Below, piece by piece: positions 8,081 through 16,971 of a stretch of DNA of 64,000 nucleotides. How positions within the stretch are numbered: the first letter of the stretch is position 1; every line of letters begins with the position of its first letter. The notes under the pieces are model-generated. The model was not told where the DNA came from. It saw only the letters and a list, made by a program, of their open reading frames with translations, and did not search any database. Origin of the DNA: CAWBRT01 sp963696525 (GTDB taxonomy: Bacteria; Acidobacteriota; Terriglobia; Terriglobales; Acidobacteriaceae); assembly GCA_963696525.1 (NCBI GenBank), contig CAVOKO010000012.1, positions 744,001 to 808,000 of the forward strand. Direction: 5' to 3'. Made by a program: the position numbers and the translations under genes.

Positions 8081-8359
8081 CTATTTGCGATTGACTGCTT
8101 TCTTCAATTCAACCCCTGGCGTGAATTTCGCTACTCGCCGGGCGGCAATCTTTATAAGTGCTCCAGTCTGCGGATTACGGCCATTTCTTGCCTTGTGCTG
8201 CGAAATGCAGAATGTTCCAAAACCTACCAAAGTAACCCGCTCGCCTTTCTTTAAGGTCGAAGAGACACTGCTGATGAATGTTTCTATGGCCGCCGTCGCC
8301 TGTGTCTTGCTGATGGCAGTGGCAGCGGCGATTCGATCTACCAAATCAGCTTTATTCAT
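8081..8359 (-). CDS. hup: DNA-binding protein HU
   Basis: 92 residues, a standard HU/IHF-family histone-like protein. The N-terminus MNKADLVDRIAAATAISKTQA, VTLVGFGTF, the DNA-intercalating arm motif GRNPQTG and the C-terminal KKAVNRK are all present. A strong ribosome-binding site (GGAGG) precedes ATG 8359 on the minus strand. HU bends and compacts DNA and helps DnaA at oriC. The C-rich repeat block lies downstream. Confidence 0.96.
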   Translation of the reverse strand: MNKADLVDRIAAATAISKTQATAAIETFISSVSSTLKKGERVTLVGFGTFCISQHKARNGRNPQTGALIKIAARRVAKFTPGVELKKAVNRK

Positions 8360-8655
8360 GCACTATCCTCCCGACGCAGTCGCTTGCGGGTGCAATTACG
8401 CTCCCCCGCGCCTGCTATGTCAAGAGAACCAAGCGTGAAATCAGGCGCCCAGTGCAGGATTGGGAAATTCCGAAGTTATTTCAGGATGCCCGCCTTTGGA
8501 CTTGCGGTGCGGCAGAAGCCTGCTGCGGAGTCTGTGCGCTTTCAGAACAGGTGCGCACCAGGGCGTGGATATGCCTTTTGCGAAACTAGTCTGGAACCGG
8601 GCGTCGGCTTCGGCGACGATCTCAGCAGGCATCAGAAAGAAGAAGCAATAGGCTT
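8360..8655. other. gap between hup and aceA
   Basis: No gene seen; apparent frames here are not supported. It contains the minus-strand hup ribosome-binding site and presumably its promoter. Confidence 0.5.
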
Positions 8656-8700
8656 CCCGGCAGATGCCTATTCAAAAATGGTCTGCCGGGTCGGGTGGTG
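8656..8700 (-). terminator. hairpin downstream of aceA
   Basis: The 9-bp perfect stem CCCGGCAGA / TCTGCCGGG has a loop of about 27 nt and lies 31 bp past the aceA stop. A second hairpin (AGCCGCG / CGCGGCT) overlaps the stop at about 8723-8742. Neither has a U-tract, so they may protect the 3' end rather than terminate. Confidence 0.4.
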
Positions 8701-8730
8701 GTTCGAAGCTTGCAGGGAATCAAGCCGCGC

Positions 8731-10158
8731 TTATGCCGCGGCTCCCGGATCATCCTTTTTCGATTTCAACTGCACCATATCTATGCATCCGTCGATCGCC
8801 GCGCATTCGCCGAGTACGGGCGTACAGGCGGGATTGCCGATACCCTTCGTCTCACGCTCCTGGAATCCGTTGTGCGTGAATTGCTCTTCTTCGGTCGAAC
8901 CCTTCAGAGCCGTAGTCGAGGAGCTTCCGCCGGCGATGACCTGGGTCACCTCGTCAAAGTAGCCGGTACCCACGAACCGCTGGTGCTTGGCGGCGGCATA
9001 ACCATAGTGCTTCTCACGGCTGAATTCCTTCTCCTGTAGCCGCGAATAGGCTGCCATGCCGCTTTCCTTATAGCCGCGAGCCAACTCGAACATACTCAGG
9101 TTCAGGGCGTGGAAGCCAGCCAGGGTAATGAATTGGAACTTGTAGCCCATGGCAGCCAGCTCGCGCTGAAATTTCGCGATGGTGGCGTCGTCAAGCTTCT
9201 TCTTCCAGTTGAACGACGGCGAACAGTTGTAGGAGAGCATTTTGCCCGGAAACTCCGCGTGGATCGCATCGGCAAAGCGCCGCGCTTCCTCCAGGCTCGG
9301 TTCCGAAGTTTCGCACCAGATCAGGTCGGCGTAGGGGGCATAGGCAAGGCCGCGCGCGATAGCCGAATTCAGTCCGTTGCGGATGTGGTAAAAACCTTCG
9401 CTGGTGCGTGGTTCACGGGTTAGAAACTGCTGGTCGCGCGGGTCGACATCGGTGGTGAGCAAGTTCGCGGCGTTGGCGTCGGTGCGTGCCATCACAATCG
9501 CAGGCACGCCCATGACGTCGGCAGCTAAACGGGCAGCGACCAGCTTCTGGACCGCCTCCATGGTCGGTACCAGCACCTTGCCGCCGAGGTGTCCACACTT
9601 CTTGGCGGAAGAAAGCTGATCTTCGAAATGGACCCCTGCGGCGCCGGCTTCGATCATAGCCTTCATCAGCTCAAAGGCATTCAGCGTGCCGCCGAAACCC
9701 GCTTCGGCATCGGCCACCAGCGGAACCACCCACTGGGTGCCGTTCTTTCCCTCTGAATGATGAATCTGGTCGGCCCTTAACAATGCATTATTGATCCGGC
9801 GCACCATGGCCGGAACACTATCCACCGGATAAAGGCTCTGGTCGGGGTACACCTGTCCCGCCGTATTGGCGTCGCCAGCCACCTGCCAACCACTCACGTA
9901 GATCGCTTTCAACCCTGCTTGCACCATCTCAATTGCCTGGTTGCCGGTCATGGCGCCAAGCGCGGCAACGTAGTTGTCCTCATGCATCATCTGCCAGAGT
10001 CTTTCGGCTCCCAGACGCGCCAGCGTATGCTCGACGTGAATTGTGCCTCGCAAACGATCGACGTCTTCGGCCGTATAGGGGCGCTCAACCCCCTTCCAGC
10101 GCGGATCGGTCTTCCAGGTTTGGGTGATATCAAACTCTCTTTTTTTCACTGCAGTCAT
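8731..10158 (-). CDS. aceA: isocitrate lyase
   Basis: 475 residues. It cleaves isocitrate to glyoxylate and succinate in the glyoxylate shunt. Landmarks are WQVAGDANTAGQVYPDQSLY, PLVADAEAGFGG, the catalytic-Cys loop KKCGHLGGK, ARTDANAANLLT and SYNCSPSFNWKKKL. Typical enzymes of this class end near the GSTEEEQF motif; here about 46 residues follow it, with Cys residues in PACTPVLGECAAIDGC and a basic KSKKDD near the end. No malate synthase gene is in the window. The start MTAVKKREFD is preceded on the minus strand by AGGATG, which overlaps the start region. Confidence 0.95.
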   Translation of the reverse strand: MTAVKKREFDITQTWKTDPRWKGVERPYTAEDVDRLRGTIHVEHTLARLGAERLWQMMHEDNYVAALGAMTGNQAIEMVQAGLKAIYVSGWQVAGDANTAGQVYPDQSLYPVDSVPAMVRRINNALLRADQIHHSEGKNGTQWVVPLVADAEAGFGGTLNAFELMKAMIEAGAAGVHFEDQLSSAKKCGHLGGKVLVPTMEAVQKLVAARLAADVMGVPAIVMARTDANAANLLTTDVDPRDQQFLTREPRTSEGFYHIRNGLNSAIARGLAYAPYADLIWCETSEPSLEEARRFADAIHAEFPGKMLSYNCSPSFNWKKKLDDATIAKFQRELAAMGYKFQFITLAGFHALNLSMFELARGYKESGMAAYSRLQEKEFSREKHYGYAAAKHQRFVGTGYFDEVTQVIAGGSSSTTALKGSTEEEQFTHNGFQERETKGIGNPACTPVLGECAAIDGCIDMVQLKSKKDDPGAAA

Positions 10159-10239
10159 CCTTTCTACGCGCTAGCTGCGCGGCTACGAAACCAAGCCTCG
10201 CGCTCGCCATGAGCACCATGGGCTATCACTCGGCCGCAT

Positions 10240-11226
10240 AAGCTATTCAGAAGCGACTCGGTCGCTAGCGGACAAGCCTTATATTCTCTTTCCTAGGGAA
10301 TGTGGAATCACAGCCGCCGCGCGACGGCTGTTCGTTCTTACCCGTGAAGCCTGAGATTTTCACGGAACCCCAGCGCCGGTTTGCGCCGGAGGTTCCAGAG
10401 AAACTGGTCCGCGAGTTTCGCGGCCAGGAGCGAGAGTAAAGTGATTCGAGCGTATCCAGCAGCTCGCTTTCCCCTCTTGCCTGCGATTAGACGCGTGTAG
10501 CTCGAAACCGGTTGCTGCCATGCAAAAATATGACTACCCAGGCAGTGAGTGCCTTGATCTACTATGTTCTTATTATCTTTATTTTTTCATTACTTTTGCT
10601 GATTATTGATCGGGATTTTATCTGTGCTGCTTTCTGACTATCCCCAGCCCAGTCAAGCAGCCGAATTTGAACAGTCCCTCCCTCACCATCATCGATCTTA
10701 AAGACTCTGCAATTCATAAACTTAGAAACGATTTCCACCTACACACCTGCTTTTCTCAAAGCAGCTTGTGGAATACTTGTGGAAACAGTGCAATAAAGGG
10801 CCTATATCCGACCTCCAGGTCCAAACACGCACAGAGTACACAATTCAGCGGTTCACCTTTCCAGAGGCCGAAGGTCGATTCCATCCAACAAACACAGCAC
10901 CTCGTCCAAATTATCCACTTTCCCACAGGCCCTACTATTACTGCTGTTACTCACACTCTTATATAAAGTGTGGAATATAAGTAGTAATAGTCCACGCTGA
11001 TTTCAAGTTATATGCGAAGCGTTTCAAAGATAATTGTTCAACCAAAGAACTCGCACTATTTCGAATAATCGAAGCGAAGTGAATTGAGATACCTGCAATT
11101 CACCCTAACCAGCCAAGCGTCAGGAGGCCAGTTGGAAATGAATCGGGTTGTGCACTGAAATCCACAGATAATACTGAATTCCAACAGCATACCCACAGCA
11201 TCGTTTCCGATTGCACTTGTGCCGGA
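10240..11226. other. gene-free region with DnaA-box-like motifs, possible oriC
   Basis: About 1 kb with no credible gene. It contains CTTGTGGAA twice, exactly 11 bp apart (10765 and 10776). Other weak boxes are TTATCCACT at about 10911, TGTGGAA-type boxes at about 10300 and 10969, and CCACA motifs at about 11161 and 11192. A strongly AT-rich stretch at about 10556-10625 could be an unwinding element. HU and isocitrate lyase lie on one side and a DnaC/DnaI-like gene starts directly at the other. No perfect TTATCCACA box is present and no dnaA is in the window, so the call is tentative. Confidence 0.35.
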
Positions 11227-12084
11227 ATGCTCACTATCCCAGTATCATTCAATGCATCAGAGGACAGAGTAACCTTGGATACCACGACGGAGCAGTGTGC
11301 AATTTGTGGGGGGACGGGCTTCACAATTGTAAAGACTGAGGATCGGAATGGAAAGCTTGTCGCTAAAGCTACTACTTGCGACTGCCGTATCCAATCTCGA
11401 ACAGCTAGACTGCTGAAGCAGGCACGTATTCCTCCTCGATATGAGCATTGCGATTTGTCCAGCTTCGAGTTCCAAGGGGCGCTTGGATCGCTGTTGCCCG
11501 CGCGAATGGCAGCCTGTAAGTTTGTCGAAGAGTTTCCCTTCGATAAGACTGGCAATGGCTTGCTTTTTATCGGGCCGGTCGGAGTCGGCAAGACACACTT
11601 AGCGGTCGCGATAATGAAGGCGCTTATTTTACAACAAGGAGTCCAGTGTCTTTTTTGTGATTATCGCGAATTAATGAAGGAAATACAGAACTCTTACGAG
11701 CGCGAGGTGGAGCAAACAGAATTGGGCGTGCTCCGCCCAATTCTAAATGCCGGGGTCTTGCTACTTGACGAACTCGCTGCGGTTCGCTCTACGAATAGTA
11801 ACTGGATGAGTGAACAAATACAGTTTGTCATCAACACCCGCTATAACTCGGCGAAGCCTACTCTCATCACGACCAACTATCGAGACCTCCCACCTGGTGG
11901 TGTCATGCAAGAGCACCAAGGCAAGCCTAGTTCATACAGCCCTGCTGCTCGCGCCAACCGAGAAGAAACCCTTGGCGATCGAATCGGCGAGCGGATGCGC
12001 TCCCGCCTGCATGAGATGTGTCGTATCGTTCCCGTGCAAGGAGAGGATTATCGAATAAAATACAAGCCAGCAAGCTTCGATTAA
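11227..12084 (+). CDS. DnaC/DnaI/IstB-like AAA+ ATPase (putative helicase loader)
   Basis: 285 residues. The N-terminal zinc-binding pattern is CAICGGTGF then CDC, as in DnaI-type loaders. The AAA+ core has Walker A (FIGPVGVGKTHLAVAI), Walker B (GVLLLDELAA), sensor 1 (PTLITTNYRDLP) and an arginine-rich segment GDRIGERMRSRLHEMC. Such proteins load the replicative helicase; IstB relatives serve IS21 transposition. No istA lies alongside, which favours a replication role. The gene starts directly after the possible oriC region. It is less GC-rich than neighbouring housekeeping genes. The start ATG 11227 has only a weak ribosome-binding site. Confidence 0.85.
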   Translation: MLTIPVSFNASEDRVTLDTTTEQCAICGGTGFTIVKTEDRNGKLVAKATTCDCRIQSRTARLLKQARIPPRYEHCDLSSFEFQGALGSLLPARMAACKFVEEFPFDKTGNGLLFIGPVGVGKTHLAVAIMKALILQQGVQCLFCDYRELMKEIQNSYEREVEQTELGVLRPILNAGVLLLDELAAVRSTNSNWMSEQIQFVINTRYNSAKPTLITTNYRDLPPGGVMQEHQGKPSSYSPAARANREETLGDRIGERMRSRLHEMCRIVPVQGEDYRIKYKPASFD

Positions 12085-12196
12085 ACTCAACCCAAGTCGG
12101 TTCTCAGGGTGTGCGACTTGTAGTTCACTATGCGTTGAGCCCCCTGACGCAACAACAACTTTTCTCCCAGTACGTTTATTTACGATACCCGTTACA

Positions 12197-13255
12197 ATGT
12201 TCTCGATGGAAGAAACGAAGACAGTCCGGCTGACGGAGACGGTCACGGCTGCGGGTTGAGCGAGCAAGCTAAGTCCGGCGGTGCTGGACTCGGTGCTTGG
12301 GAAATTAGCCCGGCAGAATGATCCGAATGTGCTGGTCGGCTTTGATCAAGGCCGACGACGCCGGCGTGTATCAACTCACGCCCGAGCTGGCGCTCGTCCA
12401 GACGGTCGATTTTTTCACGCCCATCGTTGACGATCCCTACACCTTCGGGCAGATTGCGGCCACCAATGCACTGAGCGACGTCTATGCGATGGGAGGCACA
12501 GCCGCTCTCGGCGCTGGCTATGGTCTGCTTTCCCGGAGAAGGCCGATACCGCGATCCTCGAGCAGATTCTTGCCGGCGGTCTCAGCAAGATGATGGAGGC
12601 CAATTGCACGGTGATTGGCGGACACAGCATTCGCGACCCTGAGATCAAGTTCGGCTACGCCGTCACCGGCACCATTCATCCCGCGCCGCGTGCTTACCAA
12701 TCCGGAGGCGCGAAGCCGGGAGACGCCTTGCTGCTCACCAAGCCGCTGGGCACGGGGGTCATCTCGACAGCCATCAAGCGCGGCAAAGCGGCGCCGGAAT
12801 GGATCGAGGCCGCCACGCGCGCCATGACCACGCTGAACAGCAGCGCCGCCGAGATCGCGCTGCCGCATACGGTTCACGGCATGACGGACGTTACCGGCTT
12901 CGGGCTGATCGGCCATGCCCGCGAGATGGCGCTGGCCAGCAACGTCGCGCTGATCATCCGCGTCGCCGAGCTGCCGCTGCTCAGCGGAGCCCTGGAATGC
13001 GTTCGCGCCGGTATGATCCCAGGAGGACTGAAGGCCAACCGCGACTTCGCCGAATGCGTGGTGGAATACGCGGAGACAGTGCCGGACGAGCTGCGTACGA
13101 TCCTCTTCGACCCGCAGACGGCCGGCGGCCTGCTCATTGCCGTAGCCGCCGCCGAGGCCGACGAATTGGTTGCCCAACTCCGTGGATGCCAACTTGACGC
13201 GCGCCGCATCGGCGAGGTTTTACCCGCGCGCAAACCGCTAATCTCCGTTGTGTAA
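12197..13255 (+). CDS. selD: selenide, water dikinase SelD, itself a selenoprotein; three apparent +1 frameshifts
   Basis: SelD makes selenophosphate from selenide and ATP. Reading from ATG 12197 gives TVRLTETVTAAG, TGA (12257-12259), then ASKLSPAVLDSVLGKLA. The TGA falls at the catalytic Cys/Sec position (Cys17 in E. coli), so I read it as selenocysteine. Later landmarks are ADDAGVYQL, TVDFFTPIVDDPYTFGQIAATNALSDVYAMGG, CTVIGGHSIRD and HGMTDVTGFGLIGHA. Three single extra bases (12348-12351, about 12501, and the CCC at 12532-12534) interrupt it; without them the protein is about 351 residues, the normal length. The three together restore the frame. ATG 12206 is an alternative start. Confidence 0.88.
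12265..12299 (+). promoter_or_regulatory. candidate bacterial SECIS element in selD
   Basis: It starts 5 nt after the TGA. An outer stem CAAGC (12265-12269) / GCTTG (12295-12299) encloses an inner 8-bp stem (12272-12279 with 12283-12290, one G-U pair) capped by GGT at 12280-12282. A GGU apical loop about 20 nt from the UGA is the geometry recognised by SelB in bacterial SECIS hairpins. Confidence 0.7.
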
Positions 13256-13381
13256 CCCCTGCTGAGCCTCTACCAAATATTCAGTGCTGGCCATGTGGTC
13301 GAGGACGAAGCCGAGGCCGGATTTGTCAGCGGCGGGACTTGCTAGCTGACGACGAACTTCCGCTGCTTGTAGAACAAAGTT

Positions 13382-13409
13382 CCCCAGGGACAGGGATTCG
13401 CCCCTGGGG
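13382..13409. terminator. hairpin between convergent selD and phosphoesterase genes
   Basis: The stem CCCCAGGG / CCCTGGGG with a 12-nt loop is followed by TTTC on the plus strand. It is placed to end both selD and the minus-strand gene ending at 13424. The poor U-tract makes it a weak candidate. Confidence 0.5.
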
Positions 13410-13423
13410 TTTCAATCCGATGC

Positions 13424-15187
13424 TCACTGCGTTGTGCCCAGTGTGCCGGGCTGACAGGTTGCACCGGTATCTGGAGTAGGGCTTGGCGGCGTGGGCGGCG
13501 TGGCCCATGGGGTGTTGGTGAAGTCGAAGAAATCCAGCAAGTCAGGCTGCACCGCATCGCGGTTCGTCAAGTGCGCCGTCGGGCTTATAAAGCGGCTCTC
13601 GACGAACTTGATGATCGCAGTGTGATCCATCGGGTTATGCCCGACGTAGTGCCTACGGGTAAACGGCGAGATGATCAGGTTCGGCAGGCGGAAGCCGAGC
13701 TGTGCGGCGAAACCCTGTGTGTGTTCGACGTCGGTGGAACCTGTCCCGGGCCAACCAGACTCTAAGTCGCAGTGCAGCGACGGGGTCGTCGCGCCAGCCG
13801 GAGGCAAACAGGGGAAGAAAGTGTCCGGATTAACGGCGATGCTGGAAATATCCGTCGTAATTCCCAATGCGGAGTCGGTATATTTATTGGTTAATCCAGG
13901 CACCGGCGGCACGTGATCGAGCGGCCCGCCGCCTTCATCGAAGCTCATGAAGTAGACTGAGTCCTTCCACGATGGGCTGTTCATCAGCGCATTGACCTCA
14001 GCGGCCACCTGCGTCTGGCCGGCCAGAATCGACTGTCCCGAGCCAGGATGCTCGTCATTGCGGCCGTAGGCCGGATCGATGACGGCAAAGCTCGGCAGCG
14101 TGCCGTTGGCCACGTCGACAAAGTACTGAGTTATGGGCGCGACATGGGTCGGGTCGATACAGAAGCTGTTCGCGGGGTCCCCGACGGCCGCCGAGGGAAC
14201 GGTCGGCGCGACGCAGGGTTTCGCCGCGTTGAGGTACTTGTAATCGTAGCTCAGGTAATTGAACATGATGTCGGGAGAGCCGGCGCAAGCCGGAGTCCCG
14301 CTGTTTGGCAGCACGCAACCGCTCTGGGTGATGCCGTAGTAGTACTTCCAAGAGACCTTGGCCTGATCCAATTCCTCGAAAATGCTCGGGATGTCCAACG
14401 AGGCCTTTATGTCGTCGTCCATGAACGGATCTCTTGTCAACCCTTGCGTGGTGCCGCCGCTGAGGGTGGCGATGCGGTTCGGGGTGCTCTTGCTGGCGAC
14501 CGGCGAAAACCAACGATCCGAAATCGCGAACTGCGAAGCCATGTAGTAGTAGTAGTTGAGAAAATCCTGATCGTAATAGCCCATCGCCCGCGTGCCCCAA
14601 TCGTTGGGGGAATTATCGGTCAGGGTTCCGCTGCCACAGCCGGAGGTAGCACAGCCTTGGGCGTAACCCGCCGCTTGCCCAACGAATCCCTCCATGTTGA
14701 TTTTGCGCGTGATCGAGTAGTCATTGTTATTGGTCACATCTTTGGGACTGGCTAGCCAGTCGGAGCTCATGTCGTCGACGCAAGCCGTGGTCAGTTTAAA
14801 CGGAAGAAACGTTTTGCCGTTGTACTGGTTGGTGAATGTGGTCAACTTGTCGTCGATGCCGTCGACGGTATAGGTAACTCCATCGTCGCCAACGTTGTAT
14901 TTGTTGGCCACGCGATACGGGTTCAACATTCCGAAATACGTATCGAAGGTGCGATTCTCCTGCAACTCGAAGATGACGTGATTGATCGATTGCACGGTCG
15001 CCGGAATCGGCGTGGGCGTTGGTGTTGTCGACGTCGGAGTCGACGTTGGAGTCGACGTCGGAGTTGAGGTTGGAGTCGACGTCGGAGTTGACGGCGGAGT
15101 TGAAGAATTAGAGGATGAACCCGATCCGCAGGCCCACAGAACAAGTAGCAGAGCCGAAATCAGCAAAATATCGACACATTTTTTCAT
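13424..15187 (-). CDS. secreted phosphoesterase lipoprotein (phospholipase C / acid phosphatase family)
   Basis: 587 residues of the alkaline-phosphatase-fold phosphoesterase family (Pfam Phosphoesterase). The N-terminal signal ends in a lipobox (LLVLWAC, Cys about residue 20). A Ser/Thr-Pro linker of TPTS repeats follows, probably a wall- or surface-spanning stalk. Catalytic-domain landmarks are NHVIFELQENRTFDTYFG, DRWFSPVASKSTPNRIATLSG, YGRNDEHPGSG, SFDEGGGPLDHVPP and NPMDHTAIIKFVESRF. The substrate could be phospholipids or other phosphate esters; the sequence does not decide. A C-terminal Pro/Thr tail (TPPTPPSPTPDTG) follows the domain. Confidence 0.9.
   Translation of the reverse strand: MKKCVDILLISALLLVLWACGSGSSSNSSTPPSTPTSTPTSTPTSTPTSTPTSTTPTPTPIPATVQSINHVIFELQENRTFDTYFGMLNPYRVANKYNVGDDGVTYTVDGIDDKLTTFTNQYNGKTFLPFKLTTACVDDMSSDWLASPKDVTNNNDYSITRKINMEGFVGQAAGYAQGCATSGCGSGTLTDNSPNDWGTRAMGYYDQDFLNYYYYMASQFAISDRWFSPVASKSTPNRIATLSGGTTQGLTRDPFMDDDIKASLDIPSIFEELDQAKVSWKYYYGITQSGCVLPNSGTPACAGSPDIMFNYLSYDYKYLNAAKPCVAPTVPSAAVGDPANSFCIDPTHVAPITQYFVDVANGTLPSFAVIDPAYGRNDEHPGSGQSILAGQTQVAAEVNALMNSPSWKDSVYFMSFDEGGGPLDHVPPVPGLTNKYTDSALGITTDISSIAVNPDTFFPCLPPAGATTPSLHCDLESGWPGTGSTDVEHTQGFAAQLGFRLPNLIISPFTRRHYVGHNPMDHTAIIKFVESRFISPTAHLTNRDAVQPDLLDFFDFTNTPWATPPTPPSPTPDTGATCQPGTLGTTQ
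15027..15098 (-). repeat. 12-bp minisatellite in the phosphoesterase linker
   Basis: Six consecutive units of GTCGACGTCGGA with few substitutions encode the Ser-Thr-Pro-Thr linker on the minus strand. The near-identity of units at DNA level suggests recent copy-number change by slippage. Confidence 0.8.
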
Positions 15188-15548
15188 GGTTCAAACACTC
15201 TCCTCGCATACCAGCGGTAACGCACAGCTTGGATTGAGAGAGATGGAATGAGCAGTTCGGGAGATGCCCGCAGCGAAGGGGTTAAGTAAAGAATCCGAGT
15301 TGCTGGATGGGAGGAGCAACTCTGGCCAGAGTTGCCGCCGTTGGCTAGGGTGCTGATAAGTGCTCTATTAGCGTTGACAGGCAGTGCTCATACGCACTGG
15401 GGTTGCGTCCGGGAAAGCTGCGCAATAACTCCGTGAAGTGTCATGCTGAGCGCAGCGAAGCATCTGCTTTTCCCCGCAGCGCAAAACAAAAGTAGATTCT
15501 TCGCTCCCTGAGAATGACACTTCAAAATATTGTGCGATCTTCCACGCC
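15188..15548. other. gap between the phosphoesterase and tyrS
   Basis: No gene seen. It holds the promoter side of the phosphoesterase and one copy of the GTGTCAT...ATGACAC palindromic repeat. Confidence 0.55.
15435..15523. repeat. dispersed palindromic repeat, TGTCAT/ATGACA family, copy 1
   Basis: 89 bp bounded by GAAGTGTCAT and ATGACACTTC (perfect 10-bp inverted ends), with CTGAGCGCAGCGAAG and TTCTTCGCTCCCTGAG inside. The same pattern recurs at about 21395, 22551 and 24170. Confidence 0.8.
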
Positions 15549-16793
15549 CTAGCTCAGTTCGATTTTTTTCATGAGCCTGCCGGCACGGATCACCCATTGC
15601 GCGGGAATCATCGTATTCAGATACAGGTCGCGGGTCTGCACGCCATCGATTCGCACGGAACCAGCTTTGATCTTTCTCTGCGCATCGGAAGCGGAGTCGG
15701 CCAGTCTGGCCTTGAGCATGAGTTTGTCGAGCTTAATGGACCAGGTTCCACTGTCCGAGCCGGTTCCGCACTCGCTGGCGCGCAGGGCTACGCTTTCGAT
15801 ATCTTCCGGTGCTTCGCCACGTTGAAACTGGCGTGTCCAGTTCACGGCGGCGGCTTCGGCCTCGGCGGCCGAGTGAAAGTCGGTGATGATCAGCTTGGCG
15901 AGATCCTTCTTCGCCTGCATGGGATGCAGTTCCGCGGCTTCGACGCGCTTTTGAAGCGCTTCAATCTGGGGAATCGTCAGGTCGGTAAGCAGCTCGTAAT
16001 AACGCCACATCAACCAGTCGGAGATGGACATCAGTTTGCCGAACATCTCGGCGGGCGATTCCGTAATACCAACGTAATTTCCGTAAGACTTGGACATTTT
16101 CTGCACGCCATCGAGACCTTCGAGCAGCGGCGTGGTGAGCACGATCTGCGAGAGCTGTCCGTAATGACGCTGCAGTTCACGGCCGACGAGCAGGTTGAAC
16201 TTCTGGTCAGTGCCGCCGAGTTCGACATCGGCGTTGAGCGCAACGGAGTCGTAGCCCTGGGTGAGCGGATACAGCAGCTCGTGAACGGAGATTGGTTTTT
16301 CCTCCTGAAAACGCTTGTGGAAGTCCTCGCGCTCGAGCATCTGCGAAACCGTGAACCTGGCCGCCAAACGGATAAAGCCCTCGAAGCCGAGGGCAAACAG
16401 CCATTCGCTGTTGAAGCGGATTTCGGTCTTGGCCGGATCGAGGATCTTAAACACCTGTGCCTTGTAGGTCTCGGCGTTGGCGTTGATCTGCTCGCGGGTG
16501 AGCGGCGGGCGCGTGGCGTTGCGTCCGGTGGGATCGCCAATCAGTCCAGTGCCGTCGCCGATGAGGAAAATAGCCGTGTGGCCCATGTCCTGGAAGTGCT
16601 TGAGCTTGCGCATAATGACGGTGTGGCCGAGGTGGAGATCGGGTGCGGTGGGGTCCATGCCGAGCTTGATGCGCAGCGGCCGGCCGGACTTGCACGACTC
16701 CTCGAGACGCTGGCGGAGGTCGGCTTCATGGATGATTTCAACCGCGCCTTTGCGCAGATATTGCAACTGTTCTTCGACGGGACGGAAAGCCAT
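15549..16793 (-). CDS. tyrS: tyrosyl-tRNA synthetase
   Basis: 414-residue class I synthetase that charges tRNA-Tyr. The HIGH motif appears as DLHLGHTVIM, the KMSKS motif is exact (VQKMSKSYGNYVGI), and GYDSVALNADVELGGTDQKFNLLVGR lines the tyrosine site. The C-terminal S4 RNA-binding domain reads LMLKARLADSASDAQRKIKAGSVRIDGV. This is the TyrRZ-like form with an N-terminal extension rather than the E. coli form. No T-box or other leader is evident on the minus-strand upstream side, which is occupied by a repeat element (16819-16938). Confidence 0.96.
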   Translation of the reverse strand: MAFRPVEEQLQYLRKGAVEIIHEADLRQRLEESCKSGRPLRIKLGMDPTAPDLHLGHTVIMRKLKHFQDMGHTAIFLIGDGTGLIGDPTGRNATRPPLTREQINANAETYKAQVFKILDPAKTEIRFNSEWLFALGFEGFIRLAARFTVSQMLEREDFHKRFQEEKPISVHELLYPLTQGYDSVALNADVELGGTDQKFNLLVGRELQRHYGQLSQIVLTTPLLEGLDGVQKMSKSYGNYVGITESPAEMFGKLMSISDWLMWRYYELLTDLTIPQIEALQKRVEAAELHPMQAKKDLAKLIITDFHSAAEAEAAAVNWTRQFQRGEAPEDIESVALRASECGTGSDSGTWSIKLDKLMLKARLADSASDAQRKIKAGSVRIDGVQTRDLYLNTMIPAQWVIRAGRLMKKIELS

Positions 16794-16818
16794 ATAGCTC
16801 GATTATACGAGAGGGCTT

Positions 16819-16938
16819 CAAGCAGGCTGCGGAAAAACAGGTTCGGGCGAGGTGCTACCGAATGTGTAATCAAAAAGTAACGCGTATTAGATGTTGAGGA
16901 CTTGTCCGGCTGAAACTTGTTTTTCAGCAGCCTATTAG
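16819..16938. repeat. dispersed element with GGCTGCGGAAAAA / TTTTTCAGCAGCC ends
   Basis: 120 bp with left end AGCAGGCTGCGGAAAAAC and right end GTTTTTCAGCAGCCTA. It has the same ends and nearly the same length as the copy at 2425-2550. It separates divergent tyrS and the glycosyltransferase and has no ORF. Confidence 0.72.
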
Positions 16939-16971
16939 GCTCCGCGCACCTGACACTTTATAATCGGCGCA

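Noticed and set aside
10667..10980. Overlapping plus-strand frames of 70-99 codons in the possible oriC region
   Set aside because: No ribosome-binding site, composition of non-coding DNA, Ser/His/Thr-rich with no family signature.
11227..12084. IS21 IstB helper
   Set aside because: No istA or IS21 ends alongside; the DnaI-like zinc-binding N-terminus and location favour a helicase-loader role.
12257..12259. TGA as a nonsense mutation in selD
   Set aside because: It falls exactly at the catalytic Cys/Sec position, with conserved sequence on both sides and a SECIS-like hairpin, so selenocysteine explains it better.
15597..16880. 427-codon plus-strand frame across tyrS
   Set aside because: Antisense shadow of a clear tyrosyl-tRNA synthetase.
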